64,000 nucleotides of DNA from Allostreptomyces psammosilenae (GCF_013407765.1 NZ_JACBZD010000002.1:754001-818000); one strand, 5' to 3'. Shown: positions 36,086-45,269, counted from the first letter of the stretch. A program made the numbers and translations. Notes: generated by a model not told the origin, from the letters alone.

Positions 36086-36828
36086 AACTGACCGTGGTCG
36101 GCTGCTCAGGCTCGTTCCCGTCCGCCGACTCGGCCTGCTCCAGCTACCTGCTGGAGGCCGAGGGCTTCCGCCTGGTGATGGACCTGGGCAACGGTGCGCT
36201 GGGCGCGCTCCAGCGGCACATCGGCCTGTACGACGTCGACGCCGTCTGCTTCAGCCACCTGCACGCCGACCACTGCGTCGATCTCTGCGCCTACTGGGTG
36301 GCCCGCAACTACCGCTTCGAGGGCTGCCCCGCCCGCATCCCGGTGTACGGCCCGGAGGGCACCTCCGCGCGGCTCGCCCGGGTCTACGACATGCCGGACC
36401 AGCCCGGCATGCACGAGGCGTTCGACTTCCGGCGGCTGCGGCCGGGCGTCTTCGAGGTGGGCCCCTTCCGGATCACCGCGGACCGGGTCGCCCACCCGGT
36501 GGAGGCGTACGCGTTCCGCGTCGAGTACGGCGGGCGCTCCCTGGTCTACAGCGGGGACACCGGCCCCTGCGACGCCCTGGCCAAGCTCTCCGCGGGCGCC
36601 GACCTGCTGCTGGCCGAGGCGTCCTTCACGCACGGCCGCGAGGAGATCCCCGACCTGCACCTCAACGGCCGTCAGGCCGGGGAGTACGCGGCCCGGGGGG
36701 CGGTCGGACGGCTGGTGCTCACCCACATCCCGCCGTGGACCGACCGCCAGCGGAACCTGGCCGACGCCAGCGAGGTCTTCGCCGGCCCCACCGGTCTGGC
36801 CCGGCCCGGGGACGTCTACTTCCTGTAG
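36082..36828 (+). CDS. MBL-fold metallo-hydrolase (RNase Z-like)
   Basis: A 248-residue metallo-beta-lactamase-fold protein. The metal motif is [12 protein letters not shown] (HxHxDH) near residue 60, followed by later ligands in [28 protein letters not shown] and LTHIPPW. The arrangement is that of RNase Z/ElaC-like and phosphodiesterase-like enzymes. The murI coupling is common in actinobacteria, but a link to cell-wall synthesis is not established and the substrate is unknown. Confidence 0.88.
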   Translation: MKLTVVGCSGSFPSADSACSSYLLEAEGFRLVMDLGNGALGALQRHIGLYDVDAVCFSHLHADHCVDLCAYWVARNYRFEGCPARIPVYGPEGTSARLARVYDMPDQPGMHEAFDFRRLRPGVFEVGPFRITADRVAHPVEAYAFRVEYGGRSLVYSGDTGPCDALAKLSAGADLLLAEASFTHGREEIPDLHLNGRQAGEYAARGAVGRLVLTHIPPWTDRQRNLADASEVFAGPTGLARPGDVYFL

Positions 36829-37074
36829 GGCCCTTCCTGCGGGCCCTTCCCGTGGTCCCTTGCTGCAGGGCCTTTCCGTGGGCCTGACGCGGGGCGCCGA
36901 CGCGGTCGGCGCGCAGGCCCCCGCGTCGACGGGCGCGTGGCGCCCCCGCGGGCAGGAGACGGCCGGACGGCGCGGTCCCCCCGCGCCGTCCCGGCCCGCG
37001 AACCGGCGATCCGCCCTCGCCCCGAGGAGGGCTCCGCCCCTCGCCCCGAGGAGGCGCGAGGCGGAATCAGGGGT

Positions 37075-37491
37075 TCAGAGATACAGCCCGGTGGCGTCCT
37101 CCGTGCCGCCGCCGAGGCGCTCGGCGGCCACCGCGTGCAGATCCCGCTCCCGCATCAGCAGGTAGCCCACGCCGCGCACCTCGACCTCGGCCAGCTCCTC
37201 CGGGTCGAACAGCACGCGGTCGCCGGGCTCCACGGTCCGCACGCTCTGGCCGACCGCGACGACCTCGGCCCAGGCCAGCCTCTTGCCGACCTGGGCGGTC
37301 GCGGGGATCAGGATTCCACCGCTGGACCTGCGCTCGCCCTCGCCCGTACCGCCGCGCACCAGGACGCGGTCGTGCAGCATCCGGATCGGGAGCTTGTGCG
37401 CGAAGCCGGGCTCTTCGGCCATGTCGTCCAGCTTCTTGGCGTGCGCGTCCGCGCTCTCGTTCGACGTGTCGTGCGACTGGTCAGTGCTCAC
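37075..37491 (-). CDS. GroES-like co-chaperonin family protein
   Basis: A 138-residue protein with a Cpn10 fold: PIRMLHDRVLVRGG, RSSGGILIPATAQVGKRLAWAEVVAVG, RTVEPGDRVLFDPEELAEVEV. A polar 35-residue N-terminal extension precedes the domain, and the C-terminus GGGTEDATGLYL differs from true GroES. It is not linked to a groEL gene. It is probably a divergent actinobacterial Cpn10-like protein of unknown role rather than the main co-chaperonin. The start is GTG 37491. Confidence 0.85.
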   Translation of the reverse strand: MSTDQSHDTSNESADAHAKKLDDMAEEPGFAHKLPIRMLHDRVLVRGGTGEGERRSSGGILIPATAQVGKRLAWAEVVAVGQSVRTVEPGDRVLFDPEELAEVEVRGVGYLLMRERDLHAVAAERLGGGTEDATGLYL

Positions 37492-37550
37492 CCGTGGAAC
37501 GTTACCCGGCGGACGACCCGGCCGGCGCGCCAGGGCGCCGTTGACGGCGG

Positions 37551-37616
37551 AGGGGACGGCGGCGGCGATGGCGGAGGGTACGGCGGCGGGGACGGCGGCG
37601 GGGACGTGCGGGGGAC
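37551..37616 (+). repeat. GGCGGCGGGGAC minisatellite
   Basis: Five to six degenerate 12-15-bp units of GGCGGCGGGGAC/GGCGGCGATGGC type, upstream of the GroES-like gene and directly before the 160-bp repeat array. Confidence 0.7.
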
Positions 37617-37642
37617 GTGGGGCCGCGGGGCGGGGTTCCCGC

Positions 37643-38112
37643 CTGGCGTCAGGATCATGCCAGGTGATGTCGCCTGATCAACCACTCGCCCTGGGGGGAC
37701 CCCCTTCTTCAGGATCCCACGCGGCTGTAGCCGTGCGCAGCCCCCCATGTGCTGTCTGTGGACAACTCGTGGCGGGTGCATGACCTCCCCTGGTGTCGCT
37801 CGCTGGCGTCAGGGGCATGCCAGAGGTTGTTGTCTGACCAACCGCTTGTTCTGGGGGGACCCCCTTCTTCAGGATCCCACGCGGCTGTAACCGTGCGCAG
37901 CCCCCCATGTGCTATCTGTGGATAACTCCTGGCGGGTGCATGATCTCCCCTGGACCCCTCACTGGCGTCAGGATCATGCCAGGTGATGCCGCCTGATCAA
38001 CCACTCGCTCTGGGGGGACCCCCTTCTTCAGGATCCCATGGGGTTGTGACCCCGCGCAGCCCCCATGTGCCCTCTGTGGATAACTCCTGGCAGGTGCATG
38101 ACGTTGCTCGCC
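37643..38112 (-). repeat. 160-bp tandem repeat with DnaA boxes, three units
   Basis: Three head-to-tail units begin at 37643, 37803 and 37962 (160 and 159 bases apart), each starting CTGGCGTCAGG. Each unit carries a GGGGGGACCCCC palindrome, a CGCAGCCCCC module, and on the minus strand a DnaA box: TTGTCCACA at 37757-37765, TTATCCACA at 37917-37925 and TTATCCACA at 38075-38083. Minus-strand peptides around GILKKGVPP recur, but the unit length breaks any common frame, so I treat the array as non-coding. The rest of the 769-base gene-free stretch 37492-38260 is simple repeats. Confidence 0.9.
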
Positions 38113-38117
38113 ATCGC

Positions 38118-38215
38118 TCGACCCCCGTAGCCCGTGCCCCGCGCCCCGTAGCCCGTGCCCCGTAGCGCCAGACCCGTAGCGCGAGACCCGTAGCGCCGGC
38201 CACCGGCCACCGGCG
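38118..38215 (+). repeat. CCGTAGCCCGTGCCC-type short repeats
   Basis: Degenerate copies of CCCCGTAGCCCGTG and AGACCCGTAGCGC follow the 160-bp array, ending in alternating GGCCACC/GGCGGC sequence near the DUF3618 gene 3' end. Confidence 0.7.
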
Positions 38216-38260
38216 GCGGCGACCGGCGGGGCGTCGCCGCCGGTCAACGCCGCCGGGCGG

Positions 38261-38620
38261 TCAGCGTCGCCGGCGGTACGCCGAGACGGCCAGCAGCGTC
38301 ACCACCGCCAAGCCCACCAGGGCCAGCGGCACCACGCGCTCCAGCCGCGGGCCGCCGTAGTCGTCCACGACCTGCTCCCGGGCCCGTCCGCCGACCTCGC
38401 CGACCACGGTCCGCGCCCGCCCCACGCCCCGGCTCACGGCCTCCCGGGCCCGGTCCTTGGCGTCGTCCACCACCGTCCGGGGGTGGACCCTGACCGCCAG
38501 CTCGTCCAGCGTGGCGGCCAGCCGCCGCCGGGTGCGGTTGATGTCGGCCTCGATCTCGGCGGGCGTTCTCACGTCCGGGGGCGGGGCCTCCTGACCGCTG
38601 TGCGGCTTGACCTCGCTCAA
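38261..38620 (-). CDS. DUF3618 family membrane protein
   Basis: A 119-residue protein with the DUF3618 start RTPAEIEADINRTRRRLAATLDELAVRVHPRTVV, a helical middle rich in Arg, Ala and Val, and one C-terminal membrane helix (VVPLALVGLAVVTLLAVSAY) ending in four Arg. The family is common in actinobacteria and often sits with phage-holin-like membrane proteins; function is unknown. The only usable start is TTG 38620, since an in-frame TGA lies a few codons upstream; a GGAGTGAGG site is in reach. Confidence 0.82.
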   Translation of the reverse strand: MSEVKPHSGQEAPPPDVRTPAEIEADINRTRRRLAATLDELAVRVHPRTVVDDAKDRAREAVSRGVGRARTVVGEVGGRAREQVVDDYGGPRLERVVPLALVGLAVVTLLAVSAYRRRR

Positions 38621-38935
38621 CTCGCCACCTCACTCCGTCATCGGCCGGTCCGCCGACCGGGCGGCGGTGCCCGGACGCCGGACCCGCGCCTCCCCACGAT
38701 GTCTGTACGCTACCCCGGCGCCGGCCGGTGATCCGGGCAGTGGTGGGCCGATCGCGCGGTCGTGGCGGCCGTGCCGGAGCCGTCCGCCTCTCCGCGGCGC
38801 GCCCGACGCCCCTCCGGCAACTCTCCGCGATGTGGAAGTCGCTTTCCGATGATGCTTGCCTCGGTGACGCCCGCTCCGTAGCGTGGCGGCGGGCCGAGTG
38901 TGCCCACCGCCGCGCGCACCACGAAGGAGCTTCCC
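38621..38935. other. 315-base divergent region, DUF3618/bcp
   Basis: No gene is supported. A GGTCCGCCGACC inverted repeat lies at about 38648 and a relatively AT-richer stretch (GTCGCTTTCCGATGATGC, near 38840) is the best promoter region for bcp. Confidence 0.4.
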
Positions 38936-39403
38936 ATGGCAGATCGGCTGACGACCGGCGACACCGCCCCGGCCTTCTCCCTGCCCGACGCCGACGGCCG
39001 GCAGGTCTCGCTGGCCGACTACGCGGGCCGCAAGGTGATCGTCTACTTCTACCCGGCGGCGATGACCCCGGGCTGCACCAAGCAGGCCTGCGACTTCACC
39101 GACAACCTGGAGGTCCTGGCGGGCGCCGGCTACGACGTCGTGGGCATCTCGCCGGACGCCCCGGCCAAGCTCGCCGCCTTCCGCGAGAAGGAGTCGCTGC
39201 GGGTCACCCTGCTCTCCGACCCCGACAAGGAGGTCATGCGGGCCTACGGCGCCTTCGGGGAGAAGAGCCTGTACGGCAAGACGGTCACCGGAGTGATCCG
39301 TTCGACCGTCGTCGTGGACGGCGACGGCACGGTCGCGAAGGCCATGTACAACGTCAAGGCCACCGGTCACGTCGCCAAGATCATCCGCGATCTCGGCCTC
39401 TGA
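38936..39403 (+). CDS. bcp: Thioredoxin-dependent thiol peroxidase
   Basis: A 155-residue peroxiredoxin of the BCP/PrxQ group that reduces peroxides with electrons from thioredoxin. The peroxidatic cysteine is in YPAAMTPGCTKQACDF; the second Cys five residues later (QAC) is the usual resolving position in many BCPs. The following GISPDAPAKLAAFREK and LLSDPDKEVMRAYGAFGEK are conserved. ATG 38936 has an AAGGAG site six bases upstream. It is followed by a tRNA gene. Confidence 0.95.
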   Translation: MADRLTTGDTAPAFSLPDADGRQVSLADYAGRKVIVYFYPAAMTPGCTKQACDFTDNLEVLAGAGYDVVGISPDAPAKLAAFREKESLRVTLLSDPDKEVMRAYGAFGEKSLYGKTVTGVIRSTVVVDGDGTVAKAMYNVKATGHVAKIIRDLGL

Positions 39404-39474
39404 GGCACGGGAAGGCCGGGCGGCCGGCCCGGGCGGGCCGTGCGGCGGCGGGGCGGGTAGTACAGTGGCGCCGG

Positions 39475-39549
39475 GGGCCCGTACCCCAGCTGGCTAGAGG
39501 GCTTCGGTTTAGGTCCGAAGTGTCGTGGGTTCGAGTCCCACCGGGCCTA
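39475..39549 (+). tRNA. tRNA with UAG anticodon (Leu codon CUA), short variable loop
   Basis: A complete cloverleaf can be drawn: acceptor GGGCCCG/CGGGCCT, D arm with three pairs and G18G19, anticodon stem TTCGG/CCGAA, T arm GTGGG-TTCGAGT-CCCAC, discriminator A. The loop TTTAGGT gives anticodon UAG at 39510-39512, reading CUA (Leu). The variable loop is only five bases (GTGTC), whereas leucine tRNAs have a long variable arm. CCA is not encoded. It is either a divergent tRNA or a tRNA-like element; the amino acid is uncertain. Confidence 0.8.
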
Positions 39550-39556
39550 CACGCGA

Positions 39557-39589
39557 ACGGCGCGGCACCCCACGCGGGTACCGCGCCGT
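39557..39589. terminator. Hairpin after the tRNA gene
   Basis: Nine-bp stem ACGGCGCGG / CCGCGCCGT with an inner CCC/GGG extension, eight bases after the tRNA and between it and the convergent rdgB gene. Confidence 0.7.
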
Positions 39590-39647
39590 CGCCGTTCCCC
39601 CGCCGGGGAGCCGGCCCCGGCGACAGCCCGCCCGGCGGCGGCCCGGC

Positions 39648-40283
39648 TCAGCCGGCCCGGTCGAGCAGCTCGCGCAGCACCGGCACCAGCGCGCGGAACG
39701 CCTTCCCCCGGTGGCTGATGGCGTTCTTCTCCGCCGCCGTCAGCTCGGCCACGGTGCGCTCCTCGCCGTCCGGCTGGAGGATCGGGTCGTACCCGAAGCC
39801 GCCGGAGCCGACCGGCTCGTGGCGCAGCACCCCCGGCAGGGTCCCCTCCACGACGCGCTCGGTGCCGTCCGGCAGGGCGACGGCCGCCGCGCAGGCGAAG
39901 TGGGCCCGCCGGTGCTCGTCGGAGATGTCGGCGAGCTGCGCCAGCAGCAGCCGCAGGTTGGCCGCGTCGTCGCCGTGCCGGCCGGACCAGCGGGCCGAGA
40001 AGATGCCGGGGGCGCCACCGAGCACGTCCACGCACAGCCCGGAGTCGTCGGCGATCGCCGGCAGCCCGGTGGCCCGGGCCAGGGCGTGCGCCTTGAGCAG
40101 GGCGTTCTCCGCGAAGGTGACGCCGGTCTCGGGGACGTCCGGCACCTCGGGGAACGCGTCGGCGCCGACCAGCTCGGGCACCGGGCCGCCGAAGGAGTCG
40201 GCGGACTCGGTGAGGATCGCGCGGAGCTCGACGACCTTGTGCGCGTTACGGGTGGCGAGGACGAGGCGGTTGTGACTGCTCAT
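39648..40283 (-). CDS. rdgB: XTP/dITP diphosphatase (RdgB/HAM1)
   Basis: A 211-residue pyrophosphatase that removes non-canonical purine nucleotides such as dITP and XTP. Landmarks are VLATRNAHKVVEL near the N-terminus, TFAENALLKAHALA, the catalytic ADDSGLCVDVL, GIFSARWSG, GSGGFGYDPILQPDG and the C-terminal KNAISHRGKAF. ATG 40283 starts the conserved SSHNRLVLATRN. In this block it precedes rph as in many actinobacteria, with one small secreted-protein gene between them. Confidence 0.95.
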   Translation of the reverse strand: MSSHNRLVLATRNAHKVVELRAILTESADSFGGPVPELVGADAFPEVPDVPETGVTFAENALLKAHALARATGLPAIADDSGLCVDVLGGAPGIFSARWSGRHGDDAANLRLLLAQLADISDEHRRAHFACAAAVALPDGTERVVEGTLPGVLRHEPVGSGGFGYDPILQPDGEERTVAELTAAEKNAISHRGKAFRALVPVLRELLDRAG

Positions 40284-40356
40284 GGCAGCGAGGGTAGGCG
40301 GTGCGGGCGCCCCGGGCACCGACCGGGGGCCCGCCGCCGCCCCATCGAGCCCGGAT

Positions 40357-40764
40357 CTACCCGCCGCAGGCCGCGGTGAGGCCGTCCACGCCGCTGACGA
40401 TGCCGTCCAGCTGGGGCGTCTGGCCGTCCTCGATGGCCGTGCGGGCCTCGGTCACCCCGGTGCTGATGTCCTCCACCGCCTGCTGGACCTCGTCGGTGGA
40501 GGTGTTCGCGGCCAGCTCGTCGAGGTTGCGCTCCATGCTCTCCAGGGCATCCAGCGCGGCCTGCGGGTCGTCCAGGGAGTTCTGCAGGGTCGTCAGGTCG
40601 GAGGTGATCTGGACGGCCGCCTGGCCGCAGTCGATCGCGTTGCTCAGCTCCGCGCAGGCGGTCGTGCCGGCGAGCAGCAGCCCGGCACCGGCGAGGGCCA
40701 CCGCGGTGCGCCAGCGCCGGGTGCGGGTCGGGCGGGCTGCGGGGCGGGCGGGGGTGGGGGCCAT
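40357..40764 (-). CDS. Small secreted or lipid-anchored helical protein
   Basis: A 135-residue exported protein. Arg-rich residues 10-25 and the hydrophobic TAVALAGAGLLLAGTTACAELS form a signal sequence. The Cys is preceded by TTA, which is a poor lipobox, so both lipid attachment and ordinary cleavage are possible. The mature part is acidic and helical with hydrophobic spacing (LTTLQNSLDDPQAALDALESMERNLDELA), suggesting a coiled coil, and has Cys near both ends. The family is not recognised. ATG 40764 has a GGAGGA site at good spacing. Confidence 0.75.
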   Translation of the reverse strand: MAPTPARPAARPTRTRRWRTAVALAGAGLLLAGTTACAELSNAIDCGQAAVQITSDLTTLQNSLDDPQAALDALESMERNLDELAANTSTDEVQQAVEDISTGVTEARTAIEDGQTPQLDGIVSGVDGLTAACGG

Positions 40765-41008
40765 GGCATTCCTCCATCGACTGTCGCGCGGTCGCGCTGC
40801 CGTGTACCGCAAGCCTGTCAAAGGCGGGCCCGCGGGGCCATGACGCGGAAGGTGACATCGCCCCTAAGGGGGACACCGGCCCGACGGGCCGCCGCCCCTA
40901 AGTGACGGGGCGACGACCGTCGGGGACGGCCGCCCCGCCATTCGGCCCGGGGGCGCGGGCGGCACTCCCGGGCGAGCCCTCCCGGGGCCGGTGCCGGACC
41001 GGCCGGCG

Positions 41009-41758
41009 TCAGCCCCGGTCGGTGGAGGGGAGTTCCTCGGCGAGGGCGACCTGCTGCAGCACCGTCAGCTCGGCGCAGCCCTTGACCGCCATGTCCAAGA
41101 GGGAGTCGAGCAGGGAGCGGTCGAAGGGGGCGCCCTCCGCCGTGCCCTGGACCTCGACGAAGCGCCCGTCCCCGGTGCAGACGACGTTCATGTCGGTCTC
41201 GGCCCGCACGTCCTCCTCGTAGGCGAGGTCGAGCATCGGGGTGCCGTCGATGATGCCGACGCTGACGGCCGCGACGCTGCCGGTGAGCACCTTGCGGCTG
41301 GGCCGGAGCATGCGGGTGCGGTGCATCCAGGCGACGGCGTCGGCCAGGGCGACGTACGCCCCGGTGATGGCCGCGGTCCGGGTGCCGCCGTCGGCCTGGA
41401 GGACGTCGCAGTCCAGCACGATGGTGTTCTCGCCCAGCGCCCGGTAGTCGATCACGGCGCGCAGCGAACGGCCGATCAGCCGGGAGATCTCGTGGGTGCG
41501 GCCGCCGATGCGCCCCTTGACCGCCTCGCGGTCGCCGCGGGTGTTGGTGGAGCGGGGCAGCATGGAGTACTCCGCGGTGACCCAGCCCTCGCCGCTGCCC
41601 TTGCGCCAGCGCGGGACGCCCTCGGTGACGCTGGCGGTGCAGAGCACGCGGGTGTCGCCGAAGTGCACGAGGACGGAGCCCTCGGCGTGGCGGCTCCAGC
41701 CGCGTTCCAGGGTGACGGGGCGGAGCTGGTCGGGGGTGCGGCCGTCGATGCGAGACAT
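41009..41758 (-). CDS. rph: Ribonuclease PH
   Basis: A 249-residue phosphorolytic exoribonuclease that trims tRNA 3' ends. Family segments are [100 protein letters not shown] and the C-terminal [20 protein letters not shown] 41758 is the usual start. Gene order rph-rdgB on one strand is typical of actinobacteria. Confidence 0.96.
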   Translation of the reverse strand: MSRIDGRTPDQLRPVTLERGWSRHAEGSVLVHFGDTRVLCTASVTEGVPRWRKGSGEGWVTAEYSMLPRSTNTRGDREAVKGRIGGRTHEISRLIGRSLRAVIDYRALGENTIVLDCDVLQADGGTRTAAITGAYVALADAVAWMHRTRMLRPSRKVLTGSVAAVSVGIIDGTPMLDLAYEEDVRAETDMNVVCTGDGRFVEVQGTAEGAPFDRSLLDSLLDMAVKGCAELTVLQQVALAEELPSTDRG

Positions 41759-41916
41759 GCGGCTGAGCCTATCCGCCCCGGCGCGCGGCGCAGCGGCGCG
41801 CTGCCGGTGCCTCGCGGCCGGGCGTGGCGGCGGGTGCCGCGGGAGTCGAAGGCGCGCGGGAGTGTGAGGGCGCCGCGGGAGGCGGGGCGTGGAGGGTCGG
41901 GCGGGAGGGTCCGGGC

Positions 41917-41948
41917 GGCCCCGGCATGCCGCTGGGGCAGCCGGGGCC
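41917..41948 (-). terminator. Hairpin after nagF
   Basis: Nine-bp stem GGCCCCGGC / GCCGGGGCC, 12 bases beyond the stop of the minus-strand EIIB gene. Confidence 0.6.
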
Positions 41949-41959
41949 ACCGGGGGACG

Positions 41960-42193
41960 TCACATCATGTCCTCGATCTCGGCCGCGAGCGGGTCGGCGT
42001 CGGTGCCGATGACGACCTGGATGGCGGTGCCCATCTTGACCACGCCGTGGGCGCCGGCGGCCTTGAGGGCCTTCTCGTCGACCAGGGAGGCGTCCTTCAC
42101 CTCGGTGCGCAGCCGGGTGATGCAGCCCTCGATCTCCTCGATGTTGTCGATGCCGCCGAGGCCGGCGACGATCTTCTCAGCCTTGCTGGCCAT
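41960..42193 (-). CDS. nagF: PTS EIIB component, N-acetylglucosamine type
   Basis: A 77-residue IIB domain that passes the phosphate to incoming sugar. The phosphorylated Cys is in IEGCITRLRTEV, and GVVKMGTAIQVVIGTDADPLAAEIEDMM is typical of the glucose/GlcNAc family. ATG 42193 is preceded by a GGAGAC site. It is divergent from the EIIC gene; the shared 290-base region contains a DasR-type operator. EIIA (Crr), EI and HPr are not in the window. Confidence 0.92.
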   Translation of the reverse strand: MASKAEKIVAGLGGIDNIEEIEGCITRLRTEVKDASLVDEKALKAAGAHGVVKMGTAIQVVIGTDADPLAAEIEDMM

Positions 42194-42398
42194 GCGTGTC
42201 TCCTCGCTCCCACGGCCCCGCGGTCGGTGCACCGGGTGGACAGAACGGTTTACCTGTGCCCAATCGGTCCGTTATGTCACGGTAACTCATGAATGATTGG
42301 TCACTGTACGAACATATCGGATCTGTATCGGTCTGTTCCCGACGGGAACTCGGGGGGATCCCATCTTTCGGACGCCGTGCTAGAACAGGCCTACATCA

Positions 42399-42414
42399 AC
42401 TGGTATAGACCAGA
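42399..42414. promoter_or_regulatory. DasR-type operator (dre)
   Basis: ACTGGTATAGACCAGA matches the dre consensus of the GntR regulator DasR (about ACTGGTCTAGACCACT) with the inverted TGGT/ACCA core intact. It lies 69 bases before the nagE2 start and about 205 bases before nagF. DasR releases such sites in the presence of glucosamine-6-phosphate. Confidence 0.85.
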
Positions 42415-42483
42415 TCAGCGGGTTGACCCGACCCTACCGGACTGGCGGCGGGACACGAACCCGCCCGTCACAGGAGGACGAGC

Positions 42484-43713
<1,230 letters not shown>

Positions 43714-43732
43714 CGCCTCGCCCCACCGGCCC

Positions 43733-43784
43733 CACAGGGCCCGGTTCCGTTCCCCTCCGCACGGGGACGGAACCGGGCCCTGTG
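43733..43784 (+). terminator. Strong terminator after nagE2
   Basis: Perfect 18-bp stem CACAGGGCCCGGTTCCGT / ACGGAACCGGGCCCTGTG with an inner CCCC/GGGG pairing, followed by GGCCTTTG. Confidence 0.92.
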
Positions 43785-43866
43785 GCCTTTGCCAAACCGT
43801 GAGGGGTTGGGCATAGTCGGAAATGGCGCCCCGGCCGTGCCGTCCCCCGGCGGGTCGGCGGTGGCG

Positions 43867-43910
43867 CCCCCGACGAGACGCGCCGTACCGGGCCAGCAAA
43901 GACGACGCAC
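43867..43910 (+). promoter_or_regulatory. Guanidine-III riboswitch (ykkC-III)
   Basis: The element reads CCCGACGAG, then ACGCGCCGTACCGGG, then CCAGCAAAGACGACGC. It closely follows the Thermobifida-type guanidine-III aptamer as I recall it: a P1 stem (CCCG/CGGG), the ACGAG segment, and a GCGCCGT strand that pairs with the 3' ACGACGC to make the pseudoknot, with one C-A mismatch here. It lies 40 bases before a Gdx-type exporter gene, the expected target. The 3' pseudoknot strand is 29 bases from the ribosome site, so control of translation start is plausible. Confidence 0.8.
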
Positions 43911-43949
43911 CCCCGTGAAGAGAGCCATTCAATCCTCGGAGGTGCCGTG

Positions 43950-44273
43950 ATGGCCTGGATCCTGTTGACGTTCGCCGGCCTGCTGGAGATCTGCTGGTCG
44001 ATCGGCCTGAAGTACACCCAGGGCTTCACCCGGCTGTGGCCGAGCGTGTTCACCGTCGTCACTCTGGCCGGCAGCATGGTGCTGCTCGCCCAGGCCGCCC
44101 GGACCCTGCCGATCGGCACCGCCTACGGGGTGTGGGTGGGCGTCGGCGCGGTCGGCGCGGCGGTGCTCGGCATCGTGCTCTTCTCCGAACCCGTGACGGC
44201 GGGGCGGATCTTCTTCCTCAGCCTGCTGGTGATCGCCATCATCGGCCTGCGGGTCACCGGCGGGAGCCACTGA
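43950..44273 (+). CDS. gdx: SMR-family guanidinium exporter (Gdx/SugE type)
   Basis: A 107-residue protein with four membrane helices, of the small multidrug resistance family. The essential Glu is in FAGLLEICWSIGLKYTQGFTRLWPS; the remaining helices (VTLAGSMVLLAQAART, LPIGTAYGVWVGVGAVGAAVLGIVLF, FLSLLVIAIIGLRVTGGSH) match guanidinium exporters of the Gdx group rather than EmrE-type drug pumps. It works as an antiparallel dimer exchanging guanidinium for protons. ATG 43950 is seven bases after GGAGG. The guanidine-III riboswitch upstream supports the substrate. Confidence 0.92.
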   Translation: MAWILLTFAGLLEICWSIGLKYTQGFTRLWPSVFTVVTLAGSMVLLAQAARTLPIGTAYGVWVGVGAVGAAVLGIVLFSEPVTAGRIFFLSLLVIAIIGLRVTGGSH

Positions 44274-44401
44274 CCCGCGTCCCTCGGCGCCGAGGCGCCT
44301 TTTCCACGCCCCTCCGGCCGGCTCCCGGGCGGCGGCTCCGCGCCGTCTGCCACACTGCCTGACTGCGCTGTGGGCGCCCGGGATCCGGCCGTGGCGAAGG
44401 A

Positions 44402-45136
44402 GTGGGAACGCTGTCCGAACACGTGGGGTCGCGCACGCCGTCCCGGACCGTGGTCACGGCCGTCATCGGCGGCGCCGCGGCCTGCGGTCTGCTCGCCGGG
44501 GTGGTCTCCGGGCTGCTGCGGGCGGGCGGAGGGGAGGAGCCACCGGCGGCGCTGCCGGCGACCACCGCAGCCGCCCCGACCTCCGCCGACCCCGCCGGCG
44601 CCGGCCCCTCGGCCTCGTCCCCCGCCGCCTCCCTCCCGGCGTCCGCCCCGGCCTCCCCCTCCGCCCCGGCCTCCGCCTCCGCCTCCGCCTCGGGCACCCC
44701 GGCCGTCCAGCCGGCGCCCGGCCCGGCGGCCGGGCGCTACACCCTGGTGCTGGCCGGCACCCAATTGGCCGCCGACGTCGAGGGCGCCTCGGTGGCGCCG
44801 GGCGCCCGGGTGATGGGCTGGCAGTTCAGCGGGGCGCCGCACCAGCTCTGGCAGCTCCAGCCGTCCCCGGCCGGCGGCTACCACCTGGTCGCCGCGCACA
44901 GCGGCCAGTGCCTGACGACGGCCGGAGGCGCGGGCGCCCCCGTGGTGCAGCAGCCGTGCGCCGACCCGGCGGCCGCCGGCGGGTGGGGCATCACGGCGCT
45001 GCCCGGGCTCCCCGGCCAGTGGGCCCTGACCGACGCCGCGACCGGGCTCGCCGTCGGCCTCGGCCCGGCCGGAGACTCCTCGCTCGCCCTACTGCCGCCC
45101 GGCAGCACCCAGGGCTGGGTCCTCACCCCGGCGTGA
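44402..45136 (+). CDS. Membrane-anchored ricin-type beta-trefoil protein
   Basis: A 244-residue protein with an N-terminal hydrophobic helix (VVTAVIGGAAACGLLAGVVSGLL), a Ser/Ala/Pro-rich linker at about residues 45-105 that looks extracytoplasmic, and a C-terminal domain of about 135 residues with the repeated QxW pattern of ricin-type lectins (LWQLQPSPAGGYHL, SGQCLTTAGG, VVQQPC, WALTDAATGLAVGL). It probably binds carbohydrate outside the cell. No catalytic domain is attached. The start is uncertain: GTG 44402 sits directly on AAGGA, and GTG 44423 is an alternative. Confidence 0.78.
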   Translation: MGTLSEHVGSRTPSRTVVTAVIGGAAACGLLAGVVSGLLRAGGGEEPPAALPATTAAAPTSADPAGAGPSASSPAASLPASAPASPSAPASASASASGTPAVQPAPGPAAGRYTLVLAGTQLAADVEGASVAPGARVMGWQFSGAPHQLWQLQPSPAGGYHLVAAHSGQCLTTAGGAGAPVVQQPCADPAAAGGWGITALPGLPGQWALTDAATGLAVGLGPAGDSSLALLPPGSTQGWVLTPA

Positions 45137-45266
45137 CGCGCCGCCGAGACGGCGCCGCCCCGCCCCGGACGGGCCCCGCCCCGGACGGGCCCCGCCCGGG
45201 CGGGCCCCGCCCGGGCGGACCTGGCGGGGACGGGCCCGCCCCGGACGGGCCTCGCGGGCACCGCAC
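45137..45266 (+). repeat. GGGCCCCGCCC-type low-complexity tract
   Basis: Repeated units of CCCCGGACGGGCCCCGCCC fill the gap between the lectin gene and the convergent HxlR gene. They can form many alternative hairpins and probably serve as a bidirectional terminator. Confidence 0.6.
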
Positions 45267-45269
45267 GGG

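Noticed and set aside
37643-38112. Possible CRISPR array
   Set aside because: Units of 159-160 bases are repeats over their whole length with no unique spacers and no cas genes in the window.
39475-39549. Ordinary tRNA-Leu
   Set aside because: The anticodon fits, but the five-base variable loop does not; listed as an unusual tRNA instead.
42240-42380. Second DasR site for nagF
   Set aside because: TTGGTC and CGGTCT half-sites occur but no inverted partner at the right distance.
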